In this document: piece after piece, positions 29,713-41,346 of the stretch | Layout of the letters: every line of letters begins with the position of its first letter | Position numbering within the stretch: the first letter of the stretch is position 1 | Assembly: GCF_021165935.1 (NCBI RefSeq) | Contig: NZ_CP088953.1 | Location: 2,155,501 to 2,219,500, forward strand | Direction of reading: 5' to 3' | DNA length: 64,000 nt | Source of the DNA: Microbulbifer elongatus | GTDB lineage: Bacteria > Pseudomonadota > Gammaproteobacteria > Pseudomonadales > Cellvibrionaceae | Notes under the pieces: generated by a model | Database searches by the model: none | Seen by the model: the letters and a program-made list of their open reading frames with translations, nothing else | Told to the model about the DNA's origin: nothing | Position numbers and translations under genes: made by a program

Positions 29713-29739
29713 AACCGGGCCTCAGGGCCCGGTTTTTTT
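29713..29739 (+). terminator. Intrinsic terminator after the giant adhesin gene
   Basis: AACCGGGCC (29713-29721) pairs perfectly with GGCCCGGTT (29726-29734) around TCAG, followed by a T run. The remaining bases before the next gene (29740-29864) hold nothing I can name. Confidence 0.9.
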
Positions 29740-29864
29740 GTACTTTACAATAGGGATATAAACAAGGGGGCTTACAATGGGAGGCCTGAGGATCGAAAAG
29801 GAAGGGGAATAGGGATGGCGACGTAGATCCGGGTGTATCTGCAGGTCCCGCTTAGAAGGTAGTG

Positions 29865-30779
29865 TCAGCTCGACGGCGTGGTCTGTTCACTGGCTGTGAG
29901 TTCTTGACCTAGACGTACCATCGAGAGATAGTCGTTATAGCGTTCTTTCGGTGATGGCGATCCCGCGGTAACTGAAATAAGGGTTGTACCGGGATTCAAC
30001 GCTGAAACCGCGGCAAGGTTGAAGTAGGAAGGCCAAAGTGCGCCAGACTTCCCTCCACGGAACTGTGGGATGTTAATTGCCGGAACTTCCGAAAGGGTCG
30101 AGAAAATAAAGCTGGATTTTATCGAAATTTCGCGTGCGTTCTCACCGTGAACCGGTATTGTGTAGCGCAATTTGTTCCATAGTCCGCGGATGATTGTATT
30201 TTCCGAGCATTTTTTAACGAGAAGTGATAAATCTCGGGCGCTACAGCGTTGCGCCTTATTCGCTAAACCGTGCGCATTGATAAAATAGGCGTTCTTCATC
30301 CGCAATTGGCGTGCAACCAGATTCATCTCGCGAATAAAACAATCTGTCGGTGCTGCGTTTGAGTCGGTGCCGCGTGCCACAAGAATACCGCCCATTTCTC
30401 GTGCGATGACATTTGCACTCATGTTCGAGGATGAGATCAACAGGTTTGCAATGCAGTCCAGAAACGAGAGTCTATCACCGGGCTTCAGATTTCGACCAGA
30501 CCCCTCAATGTCGTCACTCTCTGCTACTTCGACGAGGGTGATTGGGGATATGTTGTTTTTTACAACAATCTCTATTGCGGTTAATGCGGTGAGTAGCTTT
30601 GTTATTGATGCCGGATAGATCAGGCGTTCAGAATTCTTCTCGTAGATCAACCTTGCTTTTTTGTCGCGAATGATAACGCCGATAGCACTTTTGGCGGTTA
30701 CAGGTGATGTGCTTGATGATGGCGGATATTTCACTAGTGATTCCGGTTTGGTATCGAATATTTTCCTGCAACCTCTCAA
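29865..30779 (-). CDS. D-alanyl-D-alanine carboxypeptidase-like serine hydrolase (S11 type) without signal peptide
   Basis: A 304-residue penicillin-binding-type hydrolase. The catalytic SxxK is SITK (Ser58-Lys61), the SxN motif is SSN (117-119), and the KTG box reads KSG within GGKSGALWPSYFN. Family members trim D-Ala from peptidoglycan stem peptides in the periplasm. This one has no hydrophobic N-terminus, which is unusual and leaves its location open. Its ATG overlaps the stop of the upstream Mur-ligase half by four bases (ATGA), so the two are translationally coupled and probably share a substrate pathway. The actual substrate is unknown. Confidence 0.75.
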   Translation of the reverse strand: MRGCRKIFDTKPESLVKYPPSSSTSPVTAKSAIGVIIRDKKARLIYEKNSERLIYPASITKLLTALTAIEIVVKNNISPITLVEVAESDDIEGSGRNLKPGDRLSFLDCIANLLISSSNMSANVIAREMGGILVARGTDSNAAPTDCFIREMNLVARQLRMKNAYFINAHGLANKAQRCSARDLSLLVKKCSENTIIRGLWNKLRYTIPVHGENAREISIKSSFIFSTLSEVPAINIPQFRGGKSGALWPSYFNLAAVSALNPGTTLISVTAGSPSPKERYNDYLSMVRLGQELTASEQTTPSS

Positions 30780-31684
30780 GCATTTTCAGATTCCAGTAAA
30801 TCTTTTACAAGAAGGTGCAAGCCACTTCCATGGGATCCCTTAAATAATAGAATGTCTTCCTCATCTAGTGTGTCTTCGAGTGCTTCTTTCAGCGCAGCTG
30901 GATCGCTGTAGATTTTGCTGTCTATCCCATGTTCCGTGAGTTTCGGGTTGAGGTTTTTCATTTCCTTACCGAATAGGTAGACTGCACTCGCTCCAGTGTC
31001 AGTGATGAAGGGGGCGAGTGATTCATGATAGGTTTTGGATCCTTTTCCCAGTTCCAGCATGTCGCCTAAAACAAGAATTTTTCTGGCTGTTTGGCGCGCT
31101 AGCGGAGTCTCCTTGATTCGCTGTAAGGCTGCCTTCATTGAAGCTGGATTGGCATTGTAGGCTTCGTCAATAAGATTAATTTTTTTGCCACGGACATTTA
31201 TCCTGGTTAGGCTGCCGCGCCCTGGTAACGGAGTGAACATACTGAGGAATGGAAGGGCAATTCGATAGTCTAAATCCAGTGCATGTAGACAGGCCAGACA
31301 AGCCAGGCTATTCATTGCCATGTGTATGCCCGGTGCGCCCGCTCTGAACTGTGCGGATTCGCCGTGTGCGGTGACAGTGGCTGTTCCGGAGCTGGAATCA
31401 TATTGACTCAGCTGGAAGTCGCTCTCGGAGTGCTCGCCAAAGGAAAGAATTTTCAGGTTGAATTTATTGGCTTCTGCCTGGATTACCGGCCATTCTGCTA
31501 TATCCCGGTTGATTATCGCGGTACCTCCCGGTTTCATGCCCGAGAAAATACGGCTTTTCTTGCGCGCAATTTCTTCGGTATTGTGATGATACTCCAGATG
31601 GGCTGGGTGTATATTGGTAATAATCGCCACGTCGGGGCGGGCAATTGAAGAATTCAATTGCATATTACCGATTGCCATTTCCAA
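30776..31684 (-). CDS. C-terminal half of an amber-interrupted Mur ligase-like protein
   Basis: 302 residues covering the central and C-terminal domains of a Mur ligase: RPDVAIITNIHPAHLEYH is the MurF-type NIxxAHLE region, DEAYNANPASMKAAL the DxYNANPxSM motif, and ILVLGDMLELG follows. The annotated ATG lies inside the conserved VLEMA segment. The 31 codons before it (31685-31777) read in the same frame back to the TAG that ends the upstream half and encode the expected missing piece (GRTEHNANLPLGISWNL). The two parts are therefore one gene broken by a single stop. Confidence 0.8.
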   Translation of the reverse strand: MEMAIGNMQLNSSIARPDVAIITNIHPAHLEYHHNTEEIARKKSRIFSGMKPGGTAIINRDIAEWPVIQAEANKFNLKILSFGEHSESDFQLSQYDSSSGTATVTAHGESAQFRAGAPGIHMAMNSLACLACLHALDLDYRIALPFLSMFTPLPGRGSLTRINVRGKKINLIDEAYNANPASMKAALQRIKETPLARQTARKILVLGDMLELGKGSKTYHESLAPFITDTGASAVYLFGKEMKNLNPKLTEHGIDSKIYSDPAALKEALEDTLDEEDILLFKGSHGSGLHLLVKDLLESENA

Positions 31685-31777
31685 AACAGTAAACCGTGCG
31701 TTCCAGGGAATCGACGCGAGATTCCAGGAGATCCCTAGTGGAAGGTTGGCATTGTGTTCGGTTCGCCCGATGGTTCC

Positions 31778-33952
31778 CTAAGGGCTCAGTACATGTTGTA
31801 GCATCGCGACACTCGTCGTTTTACCCGAGCTCCCGGTGATGCCGATAACCTTTCCGGAGAACTGTTTTCTTGAGTATCGTCCGATATCAAGTATTGCTTT
31901 ACGTACTTCACTTACCAGCAATGTGGGGATCGAATCTTTCGACGTATATTTTGGGTTGTCCGTTATTACTGCCTGCGGTGTATAGCGCAGGTTTCGAATT
32001 TGTGTGGGGTGGATAAATCGTTTGTCATTTTCTGGTCGCAATACCACCATATTTCCTGGCTGCATTCCCGGTGAGAAAATGCATAAGCCGGTTGCGCACC
32101 AGGACTGCCGGGGCGCTTTCAACCAGCTTCCCGATGTGGCCTCCTGAAGATTATGCATGTTCCAATTATCAGACATTGGAATTGCGCGACTTTCTACAGC
32201 CTTTTTCTTCGGAAATTGCATGTTGCTCTCAACCGGTGGCTTCGGTGGGTTTTCTACTATTGTCGCATTCGTATTGCTGCTTTTGACTGCTTCCAGTAGG
32301 TGATTCCGATAAGCGATGAACCCTGACAGATAGTGCTCGACATCATCAATACGCACACGGAATGCGTGATGGCGGATAAAGAAGCTGCCCGTTATCCGCT
32401 TCGGATTGCCGAAGAACATTGCATATTCCGGCCAGTAGAACCCATTCAGCAGATATTTAGCGCGGCTATGGAGTGCTTTGTAGAACTTGTCAAGATTCAG
32501 CTGCCGCAGCAGGTGGCTGAATTCTGGTTGTTCTCGCAGCCGTGAAACCATTTTTTCCGCGGCCATCATGAGCTCGAGAAGTGTCGGGAAAGTGGTGATT
32601 CTTTCCAGTACAAAGTCAAGGTACCCGGCGACGTTCTGAATCCCGAACTGGTAGTACTTTTCGTTGGGACGATAGAGTGTCAGCTCATTCACACAATAGC
32701 TGAGCCAGTGGTCATGGGCTTGCCAGTGTTTATTGTCGATAAAGTAATCGAACGCTTTTTCTACCACCTGAAGCCATCGCTCATCTTTTGTCAGTCCATA
32801 CAGGCGCATCAGACCGAAGGCCGCCTCGCCGTCGTAGTAAATAATTCGGAACTCTTCTTTAACGGCGAGTTCTGGAAATTGGAGTACATGGACAAACTTC
32901 CCTGTGGTCTGGTCTTGCATGAACTGGATACCCAGTGCCAGTGCCTCGAGTAGATCCAGGTACTTGTCGGTTCCGGTAACTTCAGAATATTTGGTAAGGG
33001 CCAGTAGGCAGACCGCGTTACCCCCCAGTTTTATTTCACCATTTGCTTCCAGGAGGAAGGCTGCGTTTTCGCCGGTTGGTGTCGGTGTAAACCGGATCAG
33101 CTTCTCGGTGAGATAGTTTAAGGCGCGGTCAATCGCGCGCTTCATCCCGGGATCCCTGGTGACCTCCCAGGCTTCGGTCAGCGCATAGATTGAACTGGTA
33201 TGGCGCAGAGTGTTGTAGGTATTGATAGGACGATCGAAGCAGCAGTGCCAGCCATAGTAGAACCGCCCGCTGGCTCGTACCTGGCTTGCCAGATATTTAC
33301 CACTGGATTCAATCAGATGGTAGGTGGAATTCTTATCGAGCGCTTCAATGATCCTGCGGCCTGCATTTCTGCCCGGTCCATACAGGGGCTGTGGCGGTGT
33401 TTTGGGATCCAGATAGAGACCTTCGGTACTGAGTACGGTGACGGGGCTATGGTCATCAAAATCGAGTGGAGTTTTCTTGCTGAACCGGACGTCGGTATAC
33501 GCGCGAAATTTTTGCTGGTTGACCACGACATGGTGAATTTTGTTTCCACCGTAAAGCATGGCATTTCCATTCAATTCCTGTTCGAGGAAGGCGACTTTAC
33601 AGTTGGGGTCCAGTGCCAGCCCGTAACGGAAGTAGCCTCGCTTGGTGTTTTTAAAGCGTTCGTTGAGCGTCGCCCAGGTAATGGCTTCCCGTTGTGTTAC
33701 CCAGTCTACGCGGAACCAGGTCGGAGTCATTTTTGCGCTCTTTGCCAGTTTTCGCGCCTGGTTGGCCAGTGTTAACCAGAGAGCGTCGATATCGGCTGCG
33801 GATCCGTGACATACCTTGGCGCGCTGTTCCCCATCGCTGACCGAGAAGAAAAGGGTATAAGGCGGGCTTTGTTGCGCGAGTTTCTGGACAACCAGAGGTT
33901 TGGCGCGCATGAGTAGCTCTGAAAATGAAATCGCAGTTGTACTGGAGGCCAT
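31778..33952 (-). CDS. N-terminal half of the Mur ligase-like fusion: alpha-toroid domain plus ATP-loop
   Basis: 724 residues. Residues 1-170 are an unrecognised domain. Residues about 190-560 are helical with repeated W/Y-rich segments (GRFYYGWHCCFDRP; YYDGEAAFGLMRLYGL; KAFDYFIDNKHWQAHDHWLSY), like an alpha/alpha-toroid of the type found in sugar epimerases and glycoside hydrolases. Residues about 610-724 start a Mur ligase: MurF-like N-domain, then the ATP loop GITGSSGKTT. The frame ends at TAG (31778-31780), ten codons after that loop; without it the protein would run about 1057 residues into the next frame. The fusion suggests amide-bond formation coupled to recognition of a sugar or peptide. 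I know no characterised equivalent. Confidence 0.65.
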   Translation of the reverse strand: MASSTTAISFSELLMRAKPLVVQKLAQQSPPYTLFFSVSDGEQRAKVCHGSAADIDALWLTLANQARKLAKSAKMTPTWFRVDWVTQREAITWATLNERFKNTKRGYFRYGLALDPNCKVAFLEQELNGNAMLYGGNKIHHVVVNQQKFRAYTDVRFSKKTPLDFDDHSPVTVLSTEGLYLDPKTPPQPLYGPGRNAGRRIIEALDKNSTYHLIESSGKYLASQVRASGRFYYGWHCCFDRPINTYNTLRHTSSIYALTEAWEVTRDPGMKRAIDRALNYLTEKLIRFTPTPTGENAAFLLEANGEIKLGGNAVCLLALTKYSEVTGTDKYLDLLEALALGIQFMQDQTTGKFVHVLQFPELAVKEEFRIIYYDGEAAFGLMRLYGLTKDERWLQVVEKAFDYFIDNKHWQAHDHWLSYCVNELTLYRPNEKYYQFGIQNVAGYLDFVLERITTFPTLLELMMAAEKMVSRLREQPEFSHLLRQLNLDKFYKALHSRAKYLLNGFYWPEYAMFFGNPKRITGSFFIRHHAFRVRIDDVEHYLSGFIAYRNHLLEAVKSSNTNATIVENPPKPPVESNMQFPKKKAVESRAIPMSDNWNMHNLQEATSGSWLKAPRQSWCATGLCIFSPGMQPGNMVVLRPENDKRFIHPTQIRNLRYTPQAVITDNPKYTSKDSIPTLLVSEVRKAILDIGRYSRKQFSGKVIGITGSSGKTTSVAMLQHVLSP

Positions 33953-34150
33953 ACCGGAAACAGTCCCTGTTGATCGTTATTGTCGGGGAGGGAATACCTG
34001 GCTTGTGAGAGGCTTCGTTAAGCCTCGGAGTGCCATATCCGCGTCCCTGGCGGATTATTCCGTACGATAGAGTATAGTCGGCTTCTCCAATTCTGCTGCG
34101 GTGACAGCGGGTGAGGGCGCTCGGAAGGGTAGCGGTGGGATGGCCGACGA

Positions 34151-34188
34151 AAGGAAAGCAGCAGGGGCCTCGGCCAGGCTCCCTGCTG
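34151..34188 (-). terminator. Terminator downstream of fadH
   Basis: Read on the minus strand, CAGCAGGG (34188-34181) pairs with CCCTGCTG within 34166-34159 and is followed by CTTTCCTTT. The rest of the gap up to the Mur-ligase gene (33953-34150) shows no gene I can support. Confidence 0.5.
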
Positions 34189-34204
34189 TAGTGGAGTTTT
34201 TCCG

Positions 34205-36334
<2,130 letters not shown>

Positions 36335-36444
36335 TCAAGGATAGCAACTGTCTGCGAGGGCCCGCAGTGACCAATCCGATCGAATGCTCTGGCTTTCAGC
36401 GCTATATGACGATTGCCGGCAGTGGTATTGCCTGGGCTTGCGTT

Positions 36445-37341
36445 TCAGCCGAACAGGTGGAGCACCTGTTGCCGGAGCCAGCGATTGGCCCCTTCCTCGT
36501 CCTGACTGCGATGCCACAAGAGGTGCCAGTCCATCTGAGGGATCTGAAAGGGTAGCTCGAAACACTTCGCCGGATATTGCTGCGCCAGACTGACGGGTAC
36601 CGTCAGCGCGAGATCCGTCTTCATCACCACCAGTGGTGCGACCCGGTAGTGCTGTACGCGCAGCTTGATCTTACGCCGCCGCCCCAACTTATTGAGAGCA
36701 ATATCTGCTATGCCCGGGCCGCTGCGGCGGCTGGAGACATGGATGTGCTCCAGTTCCAGGTACTGCTCCAGGGTCAGGTTAGTCTGCTGTGCGAAAGGGT
36801 GGTCCGGACGCAACATACACTGATAGCGGTCTGCAGAGAGGCGCTGCTGATTCAGCTGGGTGGCGGAGATCATCGGCACGTCCAGGGCGAAATCCAGGCT
36901 ATTCGCTGCCAGCTCCTTTGCCAGCTGGTCCCGTGGTACGTAGTAGGACTCCACGCTGATGCCCGGCGCCACCTGTTGCAGGTGCTCCAGTAGCCGCGGC
37001 AATACCAGTGTCTCGGCCATATCGTTCATGGACACCCGCAGCGTTTTCTCCGCCGTCTTCGGCTCGAATTGGTGGTGTTCCGCTACGCTGCTGCCCAGCA
37101 GGGTCAGCGCCTGCTGTACCTTCGGCATGATGTGCTCTGTCAGTGGTGTCGGGCTCATACCGTTGGGTGTGCGGATAAACAGCTGGTCGTTCAGCACCCG
37201 GCGCAGGCGTGCCAGCGCATTACTCACCGCGGGCTGGGTGATGTGCAGGCGTTCGGCGGCGCGGGTCAGATTGCGGGTGTTGTAAATCGCATCCAGTACC
37301 GGGAAGAGATTCATATCCATCTGCTGTAACTGCACGGTCAC
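36445..37341 (-). CDS. LysR-family transcriptional regulator
   Basis: 298 residues. The N-terminal helix-turn-helix reads NLTRAAERLHITQPAVSNAL (residues about 23-42), followed by the linker helix and an effector-binding domain. GAGG/GGGAG precedes the GTG start at 37341; an internal ATG (MDMNLFPVLDAIY) at 37320 is a plausible alternative. It is upstream of fadH on the same strand and divergent from the phosphatase/acyl-CoA dehydrogenase cluster, so control of either is an inference from position. Confidence 0.85.
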   Translation of the reverse strand: MTVQLQQMDMNLFPVLDAIYNTRNLTRAAERLHITQPAVSNALARLRRVLNDQLFIRTPNGMSPTPLTEHIMPKVQQALTLLGSSVAEHHQFEPKTAEKTLRVSMNDMAETLVLPRLLEHLQQVAPGISVESYYVPRDQLAKELAANSLDFALDVPMISATQLNQQRLSADRYQCMLRPDHPFAQQTNLTLEQYLELEHIHVSSRRSGPGIADIALNKLGRRRKIKLRVQHYRVAPLVVMKTDLALTVPVSLAQQYPAKCFELPFQIPQMDWHLLWHRSQDEEGANRWLRQQVLHLFG

Positions 37342-37540
37342 TGCTCCCCCTCAGGTATTCAAAGTGGTATCACTGCTGTGAATGTTTCGATATTTACATA
37401 ATAAACTTTAATGATCCATGGCGAATCGCTAGCGTAGCTTCCAATGAAGCGCCGGCGGCCCGGTCCCAGACTTGAGGTCGTTCGAGGAACAGATTGGACG
37501 GATTTGCGCAGGCGTGCGCTATGCAAGAGGAGGAAGAGCC

Positions 37541-38212
37541 GTGCCGGAGATATTTGTGGTACGCCACGGCCAGGCGTCATTCGGCAGTGAAAACTACGAT
37601 CGGCTTTCGGATCTCGGTTGGCAGCAGGCCCGCTGGCTCGGCGAGTACTGGGCAGGCGAGGGGCATCGATTCGATCGTATTGTCAGTGGTGATCTTCAGC
37701 GCCATCGGGAAACTGCGTTGGGTATTTGTGAGGGGCTTGGCCTGGAAGACCGGGCCGTGGAAGAACTGCCGCAGTTGAATGAGTTCGATTTCAAGCGGGT
37801 CATGGGAGCCTACGGTGAGAAGAACCCCCAGGCGGCACCACAGCAGGGCGCAGTGCGGGCAGACTACTACCGGTTTTTGAAAATGGCCATGCACGCCTGG
37901 TCCAGCGGTGAAATCGACGGCGCCGAAAGCTGGCAGCAGTTTGAACAGCGGATCGAAGAGGTGTTGGGAGTGTTGTCAGCCGGAGTGAAGGGCGGGCGGA
38001 CCCTTGTGGTGAGTTCCGGCGGCGCCATTGCGATGATGGTGCGCCAGATTCTCGGAGCTCCTTCTCACAGCGTGACCCAGCTGAATATGCAGATAAAAAA
38101 TACGGCAGTTACCCACTTTTTCGCCGGGCGCAGCGGGGTAAGTCTGCACAGTTTCAATCATGTCCCGCACCTGGATAACCGTTTACGCCGGGAATTCATT
38201 ACCTACAGCTAA
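37541..38212 (+). CDS. Histidine phosphatase family protein of the acyl-CoA cluster
   Basis: 223 residues starting VPEIFVVRHGQASFG with the phospho-accepting His in RHGQ; SGDLQRHRETA provides the second Arg, and VVSSGGAIAMM occupies the position of the C-terminal His motif (SSGGA, where SHGG is common). GTG 37541 is preceded by AGGAGG at 7 nt; the frame extends to 37472 but without such a site. It heads a five-gene run with an acyl-CoA dehydrogenase, a kinase-like protein and two SDRs. Removal of a phosphate added by the kinase homologue is an attractive but unproven role. The altered C-terminal motif makes catalysis less certain. Confidence 0.75.
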   Translation: MPEIFVVRHGQASFGSENYDRLSDLGWQQARWLGEYWAGEGHRFDRIVSGDLQRHRETALGICEGLGLEDRAVEELPQLNEFDFKRVMGAYGEKNPQAAPQQGAVRADYYRFLKMAMHAWSSGEIDGAESWQQFEQRIEEVLGVLSAGVKGGRTLVVSSGGAIAMMVRQILGAPSHSVTQLNMQIKNTAVTHFFAGRSGVSLHSFNHVPHLDNRLRREFITYS

Positions 38213-38245
38213 CAAATTAAACGTGAATAAACTGGAAAGATCGCG

Positions 38246-39469
38246 ATGAATTTTGACTACTCCCCGAAGGTAACTGATCTACTGAATCGTTTGAAAAAGT
38301 TTATGGCGGAGGAGGTATTCCCCGTTGAGCGGACCTATTACCAACAGCTGGAGGAGGACCGCTGGGGTGAACCGCCTATCATGCAGACTCTCAAGCGCAA
38401 GGCGAAAGATGCGGGGCTGTGGAATCTTTTTCTACCGGATGACGGATGGGGCGCAGGGCTGACCAACCTTGAGTACGCTCCACTCGCGGAGGAGATGGGG
38501 CGGGTGGGGTTCTCGTCCGAAATATTCAACTGCAGTGCGCCAGATACCGGCAATATGGAAGTACTGGCTCAGTACGGGTCTCCACAGCAGCAGGCGCGCT
38601 GGCTGAAGCCACTGCTTCAGGGGGAAATTCGCTCCGCCTTTGCAATGACCGAGCCGGAAGTCGCCTCGAGTGATGCCACCAATATCGAAACGAAAATTAC
38701 CCGCGACGGTGATGACTATGTGATCAACGGGCGTAAGTTCTATATCAGTGGCGCGATGAACAGGCGCTGTGAAATCATGATTGTGATGGGAAAGACCGCG
38801 CCAGACTGCGAGGACCGGCATCGACAGCAATCTCAGATCCTGGTCCCCATGAACACTCCCGGTGTCCAGATCGTTCGCCCGATGCGTGTATTTGGCTACG
38901 ATGACGCGCCGGAAGGCCATGCGGAAATCGTTTTCGACAATGTCCGTGTGCCGAAAGAAAACCTGATTCTTGGTGAAGGGCGTGGCTTTGAGATTGCACA
39001 GGGACGCCTTGGGCCCGGTCGCATCCATCACTGTATGCGCCTGATAGGACAAGCACAACGCGCACTGGAAATGATGTCAATGCGCGCTGAAAGTCGAGTG
39101 GTCTTCGGCCGCCCGATGATCAAGCAGGGCTCGGTGCGTGAGGATATTGCGACCTCGGCCTGCGAAATAGAGCAGGCGCGTTTATTGACCCTGAAGGCTG
39201 CAGATCAGATGGACCGGTATGGTAACAAGGCGGCTCGTGATCTGATCGCCATGATCAAAATCGTCGCGCCGAAGATGGCATGCAGAGTGATCGACCGTGC
39301 AATCCAGATCCATGGTGCTGCTGGGTTGGGGCAGGACCTGCACCTTGCTCGGGCCTACAGTTACGCGCGCACCATTCGTATTGCAGATGGACCTGATCAG
39401 GTGCACATGATGCAGCTTGGTCGCAATCTGGCCGCCGCTTACGCTGCCACCGCGCAACAGGAGGGGTGA
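38246..39469 (+). CDS. Acyl-CoA dehydrogenase (ACAD10/11-like)
   Basis: 407 residues of FAD-dependent acyl-CoA dehydrogenase. [19 protein letters not shown] contacts FAD and substrate, [12 protein letters not shown] is typical of the C-terminal helical domain, and [19 protein letters not shown] is the FAD-binding end. The best match in my memory is the ACAD10/ACAD11 group, in which a dehydrogenase partners an APH-like kinase to process 4-hydroxyacyl-CoAs through a phosphorylated intermediate. It stops immediately before the kinase-like gene, with which it is co-transcribed and probably coupled. Substrate chain length cannot be read. Confidence 0.88.
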   Translation: MNFDYSPKVTDLLNRLKKFMAEEVFPVERTYYQQLEEDRWGEPPIMQTLKRKAKDAGLWNLFLPDDGWGAGLTNLEYAPLAEEMGRVGFSSEIFNCSAPDTGNMEVLAQYGSPQQQARWLKPLLQGEIRSAFAMTEPEVASSDATNIETKITRDGDDYVINGRKFYISGAMNRRCEIMIVMGKTAPDCEDRHRQQSQILVPMNTPGVQIVRPMRVFGYDDAPEGHAEIVFDNVRVPKENLILGEGRGFEIAQGRLGPGRIHHCMRLIGQAQRALEMMSMRAESRVVFGRPMIKQGSVREDIATSACEIEQARLLTLKAADQMDRYGNKAARDLIAMIKIVAPKMACRVIDRAIQIHGAAGLGQDLHLARAYSYARTIRIADGPDQVHMMQLGRNLAAAYAATAQQEG

Positions 39470-40519
39470 ATGACGGAAGCAAACCACGTGGGCCTCGTAG
39501 GGCAGCTGGATATAGAAAACTTGCGCCGATACCTGAGAGAAATTCTCCCCGGTTTTGACGGTGTGGTGCGGGCGACGAAATTCCCCGGAGGGCAATCCAA
39601 TCCCACCTTCAAGGTGGAAACTGATGCGGGCCTCTATGTACTGCGACGGCAACCGCCGGGGAAACTGCTGAAATCTGCCCATGCGGTAGACCGTGAGTTT
39701 CGTGTGATGCGCGCACTGGCAGGTAGTGATGTACCTGTACCGAACGTTTTTCACCTGTGTGAAGATCGCGACGTGATCGGTTCGATGTTCTATGTCATGG
39801 AGTACTGTGGCGGCCGGATATTCTGGGATGCTGCACTGCCCGAGCTCGATTGCAATGAGCGTACCGGGCTCTATGACGAAATGAACCGGGTACTGGCGGC
39901 GCTCCATAGCGTCGATGTCGAAGCGGTCGGGCTATCGGATTACGGCCGGCCGGGTAACTACTTCGAGCGACAGTTCGACCGATGGCATGGACAATACCGC
40001 GCATCAGAACTGCAAACCATCGATACGATGGATCAGCTGATTCGGTGGCTGGGTGACAACCTGCCCGAAGACGATGGCCGGGTAGCGCTGGTGCATGGGG
40101 ATTATCGTCTCGACAACATGGTGTTCCACCCTGTTGAACCCCGCGCTATTGCAGTGCTTGACTGGGAGCTGTCTACCCTGGGGCACCCGTTTGCCGATCT
40201 TGCCTATCAGTGCATGCAGCTGCGTATGCCGGCGGACAGTGGCAACATTTCCGGATTGATGGGTGTGAACAGAGCAAAACTTGGCATACCCAGCGAGCGG
40301 GAATATGTGGCACAGTATTGCGAGCGGATGGGCATCACGGGTATCGACAACTGGGCGTTCTATCTCGCGTTCAGCTTTTTTCGGCTCGCGGCAATCATTC
40401 AGGGCGTCGCCAAACGTGCTCAGGAGGGCAATGCATCCAGCAGCGATGCAGCGAAGCTCGGTGCGTTTGTTGCGCCTCTGGCTGCCCTGGCAATGAATGT
40501 CATTGAGAAAGAGTCTTGA
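39470..40519 (+). CDS. APH-family phosphotransferase (ACAD10/11- or LvaA-like kinase)
   Basis: 349 residues of aminoglycoside-phosphotransferase fold. GGQSNPTFKV is the glycine-rich loop, YVLRRQPPG the ATP lysine region, LVHGDYRLDNMVF the catalytic loop (Asp and Asn) and VLDWELSTLGHPFADLAY the metal-binding DxE segment. Homologues fused to or next to ACAD10/11-type dehydrogenases phosphorylate the hydroxyl group of 4-hydroxyacyl-CoAs (LvaA in levulinate use). The ATG follows the dehydrogenase TGA directly, with GAGGGG upstream. Antibiotic resistance is unlikely given the neighbours. Confidence 0.85.
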   Translation: MTEANHVGLVGQLDIENLRRYLREILPGFDGVVRATKFPGGQSNPTFKVETDAGLYVLRRQPPGKLLKSAHAVDREFRVMRALAGSDVPVPNVFHLCEDRDVIGSMFYVMEYCGGRIFWDAALPELDCNERTGLYDEMNRVLAALHSVDVEAVGLSDYGRPGNYFERQFDRWHGQYRASELQTIDTMDQLIRWLGDNLPEDDGRVALVHGDYRLDNMVFHPVEPRAIAVLDWELSTLGHPFADLAYQCMQLRMPADSGNISGLMGVNRAKLGIPSEREYVAQYCERMGITGIDNWAFYLAFSFFRLAAIIQGVAKRAQEGNASSSDAAKLGAFVAPLAALAMNVIEKES

Positions 40520-40567
40520 AGAAAAATAAAAATCATCATTTACAACACTATGCGTCGGGAGAGTTGA

Positions 40568-41344
40568 ATGGCGACCAAACTGTTTGATCTGAGTGGGAAA
40601 ATCGCGCTGGTGACTGGAGCCAGTCGGGGTATTGGCGAGGCCACTGCCAAGCTGCTGGCGGAGCAGGGTGCGCACGTGCTGGTATCCAGTCGGAAAATCG
40701 ATGGGTGCCAGGCGGTAGCGGATGCGATTAACGCAGCCGGTGGCAAGGCAGAAGCGATTCCCTGTCATATCGGCAATATGGGGGATATCGAGCAGGCTTT
40801 CGAGCATATCCGGAAGTACTACGGCAAGCTGGATATTCTGGTAAATAATGCAGCGACGAATCCCTACTTTGGACATATTCTGGATACAGACCTGGGGGCA
40901 TTTGAGAAGACAGTTGCGGTCAATATCCGCGGCTATTTTTATATGTCGGTGGAAGCCGGAAAACTCATGCGGGAAACTGGTGGGGGCTGTATCGTAAATA
41001 CGGCATCCATCAATGCGTTGCAGCCCGGTGTGGGGCAGGGCATCTACTCCATTACCAAAGCCGCAGTGGTCAATATGACCAAGGCATTTGCCAAGGAGTG
41101 TGCGCAATTCAATATCCGGGTGAATGCGCTACTGCCTGGCCTCACCAAAACCAAGTTTGCCGGAGCATTATTTTCCCACGAAGAGATTTACAATACTGCT
41201 ATCAGCCATATTCCAATGCATCGCCACGCCGAGCCGGATGAAATGGCCGGTACCGTGTTGTACCTGGTATCTGATGCCGGTAGTTACACCAATGGCGAAT
41301 GTGTCGTAGTGGACGGCGGCCTGACTGCCTGCGGAGGGCTCTAA
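40568..41344 (+). CDS. Short-chain dehydrogenase/reductase 1 of the acyl-CoA cluster
   Basis: 258 residues. TGASRGIG binds the nucleotide, NNAATNP is the NNAG-type motif, and the active site has Ser in NTASINAL and YSITK. The end, GECVVVDGGLTA, is typical. An NAD(P)-dependent oxidoreductase acting on a hydroxy- or ketoacyl intermediate is inferred from the operon. ATG 40568 follows GGGAGAG. Confidence 0.88.
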   Translation: MATKLFDLSGKIALVTGASRGIGEATAKLLAEQGAHVLVSSRKIDGCQAVADAINAAGGKAEAIPCHIGNMGDIEQAFEHIRKYYGKLDILVNNAATNPYFGHILDTDLGAFEKTVAVNIRGYFYMSVEAGKLMRETGGGCIVNTASINALQPGVGQGIYSITKAAVVNMTKAFAKECAQFNIRVNALLPGLTKTKFAGALFSHEEIYNTAISHIPMHRHAEPDEMAGTVLYLVSDAGSYTNGECVVVDGGLTACGGL

Positions 41345-41346
41345 CC

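Noticed and set aside
29779..29812. Eleven-codon ORF with a ribosome-like site after the adhesin terminator
   Set aside because: Too short, no family, and just downstream of a strong terminator.
31778..31780. Programmed read-through or recoding of the amber codon
   Set aside because: The next base is G, no downstream stem-loop of a recoding type is obvious, and the simplest explanation is mutation or sequence error. Kept as a question in the findings, not as a call.
39470..40519. Aminoglycoside resistance gene
   Set aside because: The APH fold is present, but the operon with an acyl-CoA dehydrogenase and SDRs points to metabolic kinase function.
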